From assembly GCA_029265795.1 (NCBI GenBank), contig JAJUGV010000006.1, positions 1-64,000 on the forward strand: 64,000 nt of DNA, read 5' to 3'. The DNA is from Alcaligenaceae bacterium (GTDB taxonomy: Bacteria; Pseudomonadota; Gammaproteobacteria; Burkholderiales; Burkholderiaceae_B). The notes beneath the pieces were generated by a model. The model searched no databases. It was not told the DNA's origin and was given only the letters and a program-made list of their open reading frames with translations. Of the stretch, positions 61,011-64,000 are shown in pieces; within the stretch, counting starts at the first letter, position 1, and each line of letters begins with the position of its first letter. The translations under genes were made by a program, and so were the position numbers.

Positions 61011-61994
61011 ATGAACACTCCGGAACAAAACGTCGAAAAGACGGCTGAGCACGAAGGCTTTATCAAGACCCCTAAGCAGCTCATCACCATCATCATATTG
61101 GCCTTCGTCGTGCCAATTGTGGTCATATCCCTCCTTATTAGGCTTGTCATAGCCAGTTCACCTCTCGGTGTCGGTTCCGACGCGCAATCGCAGGAAGCTG
61201 TAGCCAAACGCATTCAGCCCGTCGCGGGTTTTGCATTGGTGTCGGCCGAAGCCTCCAGCGAAGAACGCACCGGTGAGCAGGTCTATGCCGCCACCTGTTC
61301 CGCCTGTCACACGGCCGGCGTTGCGGGCGCCCACGTGATGGGCGATAACGCCGCCTGGCAACCGCTCATTGCCAAAGGTTTCGATACCCTGTTGCATAAC
61401 GCCATCAACGGCATCAACGCCATGCCTCCTCGCGGTGGGAATCCCGCGTTGAGCGATCTCGAAGTTGCGCGCGCCGTGGTCTACATCGCTAACGCCTCTG
61501 GTGCAGACTTCCCCGAGCCGCAAGCAGGTGACGCGGCCGGCGACGGCGATACCGCAGCCGAGGAACAGCCCACTGAAGAAGCGGCGGAAGCCCCTGCCGC
61601 AGCCGCAGAGGCCGCGCCCGCCGAGCAGCCTGCTGCAGAGCAAGCGGCTGACACGCAAGAGGCTCCAGCAGCACAAGAGTCCGCTCCAGCACAAGAGTCC
61701 GCCGCAGCTGAAGGTAATGCCGCTGATAGCAGCGCCTCTGCCAGTGACATCGACCTCGCCGCGGGCGAAAAACTTTACAAGTCTGTGTGCTTTGCTTGTC
61801 ACGACCTGGGTGTCGCAGGCGCACCGAAATTCGGCGACAAAGCAGTATGGGCGCCCCTCATCGCGGGTGGCATGGACCAAATGATAAAGATATCGATTGA
61901 AGGCAAAGGGGCCATGCCTCCGCGCGGCGGCTCCACCGCCAGCGACGAAGACGTGATCGCAGCCGTTCATTACATGGTTCAGAACGCTCAATAA
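61011..61994 (+). CDS. Membrane-anchored diheme cytochrome c
   Basis: The ATG at 61011 (MNTPEQNVEK) gives 327 residues. A membrane segment (about 24-48) is an uncleaved anchor, followed by two cytochrome c domains with haem sites CSACH (96-100) and CFACH (260-264), each followed by GVAGA and, later, MPPRGG with the axial Met. The domains are joined by an Ala/Glu/Gln/Pro linker (about 165-248). Each domain resembles cytochrome c5. It probably shuttles electrons to a terminal oxidase. Upstream ATGs at 60948, 60966 and 60981 give less plausible starts. Confidence 0.88.
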   Translation: MNTPEQNVEKTAEHEGFIKTPKQLITIIILAFVVPIVVISLLIRLVIASSPLGVGSDAQSQEAVAKRIQPVAGFALVSAEASSEERTGEQVYAATCSACHTAGVAGAHVMGDNAAWQPLIAKGFDTLLHNAINGINAMPPRGGNPALSDLEVARAVVYIANASGADFPEPQAGDAAGDGDTAAEEQPTEEAAEAPAAAAEAAPAEQPAAEQAADTQEAPAAQESAPAQESAAAEGNAADSSASASDIDLAAGEKLYKSVCFACHDLGVAGAPKFGDKAVWAPLIAGGMDQMIKISIEGKGAMPPRGGSTASDEDVIAAVHYMVQNAQ

Positions 61995-62052
61995 TCAAGC
62001 AACTGCTGCCGGCGGCATTCCAGACCGCCCGTTAAAGCAACTGACCTATCGA

Positions 62053-62084
62053 AAAAGGGCCACTGCATTTGCAGTGGCCCTTTT
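62053..62084. terminator. Bidirectional terminator, cytochrome c and 3-hydroxyacyl-CoA dehydrogenase
   Basis: A perfect 15-bp inverted repeat, AAAAGGGCCACTGCA (62053-62067) with TGCAGTGGCCCTTTT (62070-62084), has an A run on one side and a T run on the other. It fits a shared Rho-independent terminator for the two convergent genes. Confidence 0.92.
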
Positions 62085-62105
62085 CTTTACGCGTGCACTT
62101 TCTGC

Positions 62106-63632
62106 TTAAGCGGCGGCCTGGGCACGCAAAGACATACCCAGCTGCACCCGCCTTTGCAGCCACAGGCTGCTGCGATAGCGCATGTCGCCGGTACAGCGAT
62201 GCATCCCGCGCAGGATCTCCAGTACATGAGCGGCCCCAAGCGAATCGCCAAGGGATAGAGGACCACCACCGGGGTATCCCAGCCCCAGCGAAATTGCCAA
62301 ATCGATGTCTTCCGGTGTGGCGATGCCCTGCTGAGCAATATCGCAGGCAACATTGATGATGGTCGCCACAATACGCTGGCCGACAAAGCCTGCTGAGTCG
62401 GCAATGACACTTACCGGCGAGCCGTCACGCGCGAAAAGCGCATGTGCTGCGTCACGCCATTGAGGCTCAGTGGCCGCCGAGCACATCACCACCCTTCGTT
62501 TACCGGCCGCCAGACCAAAGAAAGTATCCAACGCGACGGTGCGCTTGCCGTCGAGCTGATACTCAGCCACCACAGTCGCAGTGTCCTCACCGTAAGGCGT
62601 CACGACGATCAATGCATCTTCAGGCGGCAGCTCTGAGGTGACCAGCTCGACACCCAACTCGCGTAGCAGTGCAGCAGCACGACGGTGACCACTAGAATGG
62701 TAAGGAGCGACCCATACCCGAAGCTTTTCCGGCAGTGCGGGCGCAGCCGCCTCGGGCTCCATGACCTTCTGCCCATCCGGATAGCTGTAAAAACCCTCGC
62801 CGGTCTTCCGCCCCAGCAGGCCGCCCGCCATGCGTAGCGCCGTGATAGGCGAAGGACGGAAGCGCGGTTCATGATAGAACTGCTGATAGATGGACTCCAT
62901 TACCGGATGGGAAACGTCCAGGCCGGTAAGGTCCATCAGCTCAAAAGGCCCCATGCGGAAGCCCGCCTGTTCCCGCATGATGGCATCGATGACCTGAAAA
63001 GGAGCGACGCATTCCTGGGCTGTCTTGAGCCCTTCGATGTTCATGCCGCGACCGCCGTGGTTCACAATGAAGCCAGGCATATCCTTGGCGCGCACGGGCG
63101 TATGCCCCATACGCTTTGCTAACGCCATGAGGGCGTCTCCATAACGTGGGTCACTACGCGCGCCGTCAATCACTTCCACAACCTTCATGAGCGGCACGGG
63201 ATTAAAGAAGTGGTACCCCACCACCCGATCCGGACTCTTGCATGCAGCTGCGATTGCCGTGATGGATAACGAAGACGTATTCGAAGCCAGAATGCAATCC
63301 GGACGCACAATGGATTCCAGCTTGGTGAACAGTTCGCTCTTGACGTCCAAGCGCTCGACAATCGCTTCAACCACTAGGTCGGCGTCTGACATTTCCTGCA
63401 AGTCGCTGCAAGGCACGATGCGCTCCAGAGCCTCGGCCGCCGCTTCCGCTGTCATCCGTTGCTTCTCGACAAGTCGCTTCCATACGGCCTGCAGTGCAGC
63501 CCGCGCATCGTTCACTGCCTGTGACTGCACGTCGTACAGCCGCACGGTGATGCCCGCCTGGGCGGCAATCTGGGCGATGCCCCGCCCCATGGCGCCTGCG
63601 CCCGCCACACCCACGATGTCAATATCCCGCAT
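62106..63632 (-). CDS. 3-hydroxyacyl-CoA dehydrogenase (PaaH-type)
   Basis: The 508-residue protein has an N-terminal NAD domain (VAGAGAMGRGIAQIAAQAG, VVEAIVERLDVK, SNTSSLSIT, the catalytic His in GYHFFNPVPLMKVVEV) and two C-terminal 3HCDH domains (AKDMPGFIVNHGGRGMNIEG, GLLGRKTGEGFYSY; then DSAGFVGQRIVATIINVACDI, GLGYPGGGPLSLGD). The doubled C-terminus is typical of PaaH-like enzymes in phenylacetate and related aromatic degradation. No other paa gene is in the window. A strong AGGAG site precedes ATG 63632. Confidence 0.92.
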   Translation of the reverse strand: MRDIDIVGVAGAGAMGRGIAQIAAQAGITVRLYDVQSQAVNDARAALQAVWKRLVEKQRMTAEAAAEALERIVPCSDLQEMSDADLVVEAIVERLDVKSELFTKLESIVRPDCILASNTSSLSITAIAAACKSPDRVVGYHFFNPVPLMKVVEVIDGARSDPRYGDALMALAKRMGHTPVRAKDMPGFIVNHGGRGMNIEGLKTAQECVAPFQVIDAIMREQAGFRMGPFELMDLTGLDVSHPVMESIYQQFYHEPRFRPSPITALRMAGGLLGRKTGEGFYSYPDGQKVMEPEAAAPALPEKLRVWVAPYHSSGHRRAAALLRELGVELVTSELPPEDALIVVTPYGEDTATVVAEYQLDGKRTVALDTFFGLAAGKRRVVMCSAATEPQWRDAAHALFARDGSPVSVIADSAGFVGQRIVATIINVACDIAQQGIATPEDIDLAISLGLGYPGGGPLSLGDSLGAAHVLEILRGMHRCTGDMRYRSSLWLQRRVQLGMSLRAQAAA

Positions 63633-63970
63633 GGTTCAACTCCTAGATCTGCGTAGTGCCGGTCAAGCCGGCTTACTGTTGTCATTTCCAACCGGCCCTA
63701 CAAGTACCGGCGAAACGCTATACGAAAAGCTCAATATTTTGCCTGAAATGCGATGCACACTGCACGGCGGCAGATTGATAGAGGATCGGGAAAGCGTTGC
63801 TTAGGGCGTTACCGAAGCTGGTTATTCCATATTGCGGCCGCATTTTTCACATTATGCGTGTGTTTTATGCCACGCCCCCTAGAAATATTAGGGTTTACCC
63901 TAGACTTATCCTAGGGTTTTCCCTATAATAAAAATCGTCGATCAACGCAAGTCAAACAGGGGTCAGTTAC
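63633..63970. other. Divergent intergenic region, 338 bp
   Basis: No gene was found here. The first 170 bp (63633-63800) hold nothing recognisable. The rest is AT-rich and carries the palindrome array and promoter described separately. Confidence 0.6.
63877..63929 (+). promoter_or_regulatory. Promoter with palindromic TAGGG/CCCTA operator array
   Basis: Half-site CCCTA (63877), then palindrome TAGGGTTTACCCTA (63889-63902), then TAGGGTTTTCCCTA (63912-63925), with TAGGG copies 23 bp apart. A -35-like TAGACT (63901-63906) and a -10 TATAAT (63924-63929), spaced 17 bp, overlap the two palindromes. A repressor bound here would cover the promoter. The regulator is unknown. Confidence 0.75.
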
Positions 63971-64000
63971 ATGTCAGCAAACTACAATTACGTTAATCCT
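63971..64000 (+). CDS. Start of an unidentified gene, cut by the window edge
   Basis: ATG at 63971 follows an AGGGG site (63958-63962). Only ten residues are visible (MSANYNYVNP), too few to name. Its position downstream of a regulated promoter, divergent from a PaaH-like gene, suggests it could be a regulated metabolic gene. Confidence 0.5.
   Translation, partial: MSANYNYVNP

Noticed and set aside
61640-61720. Short direct repeats that could suggest a repeat array or CRISPR.
   Set aside because: They are codon repeats in the Ala/Glu/Gln linker of the cytochrome; no spacers. The histone gene's repeats (145-300) are likewise coding.
63889-63925. TAGGGTTTACCCTA-type repeats look like telomere repeats.
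   Set aside because: They are two palindromes with half-sites over a promoter, not a tandem array.

Overview
The window looks like a chromosomal core segment of a betaproteobacterium of the order Burkholderiales, most likely family Alcaligenaceae (Bordetella/Pusillimonas-like). The pointers are a lysine/alanine-rich H1-like histone, a Bug-type periplasmic receptor, the gene pairs metX-metW and accB-accC, the mreB-mreC-mreD-mrdA-rodA block divergent from gatC-gatA-gatB, and a betaproteobacterial TonB next to aroE and mtgA. The DNA is moderately GC-rich and almost wholly coding. No insertion sequence, prophage, CRISPR array or rRNA operon was seen. All functional calls come from reading motifs in the translated sequence; no database search was run.

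Layout. 0-8 kb: H1-like histone, a YggT membrane protein, then a leftward run (glycine-zipper lipoprotein, PfkB-family kinase, zinc-ribbon/DUF3426 protein, prmA, accC, accB, aroQ, TlpA-like thioredoxin). 8-16.5 kb: rightward mpl, esterase, RNase II-type nuclease, TonB, aroE, mtgA, lptG, apaH. 16.5-18.5 kb: leftward rubredoxin, yqgE, ruvX, plsC. 18.6-23.4 kb: a degenerate thiD-like gene, thiE, hemL, a MarR regulator with a structured leader, argJ. 23.4-27.5 kb: a small accessory-looking cassette of an M20 amidase/carbamoylase, an N-formylglutamate amidohydrolase-like enzyme and a Bug receptor, divergent from a LysR regulator. 27.5-30.8 kb: rplU, rpmA, obgE, proB. 30.8-34 kb: Lrp divergent from dadA, then two divergent regulators (an OmpR-like protein with a degenerate receiver and an XRE repressor) separated by three operator-like palindromes. 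34-36.1 kb: a TPP riboswitch and thiC. 36.1-41 kb: an OmpA-like lipoprotein and the aapJQMP amino-acid ABC transporter. 41.2-43.9 kb: ftsE, ftsX, mutY. 43.9-49.6 kb: the rod-shape operon. 49.8-53.1 kb: gatCAB. 53.2-58.4 kb: pyrE, an exonuclease III family gene, a VOC protein, an AmpG-like transporter, metW, metX. 58.6-64 kb: a stand-alone LuxR-type HTH, gshA, a broken TM2-domain gene, tRNA-Arg(CCG), a diheme cytochrome c, a two-part 3-hydroxyacyl-CoA dehydrogenase, and the start of a gene behind a palindromic operator array.

Many genes serve the cell envelope (mpl, mtgA, mreBCD, mrdA, rodA, lptG, ftsEX, ampG-like, accBC, plsC, OmpA- and SlyB-like lipoproteins). Thiamine genes sit in two places: thiD-like/thiE at 18.6 kb and riboswitch-controlled thiC at 34 kb. 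The most interesting signals are regulatory or degenerate: the three-operator divergent switch at 33.5-33.7 kb, the palindrome array at 63.9 kb, the MarR leader at 21.5 kb, the Shine-Dalgarno-hiding hairpin before thiC, the ThiD-like protein lacking its active-site motifs, and the formyl/carbamoyl amide cassette at 23.4-27.5 kb. I did not find a clear multi-gene system of an unknown kind.
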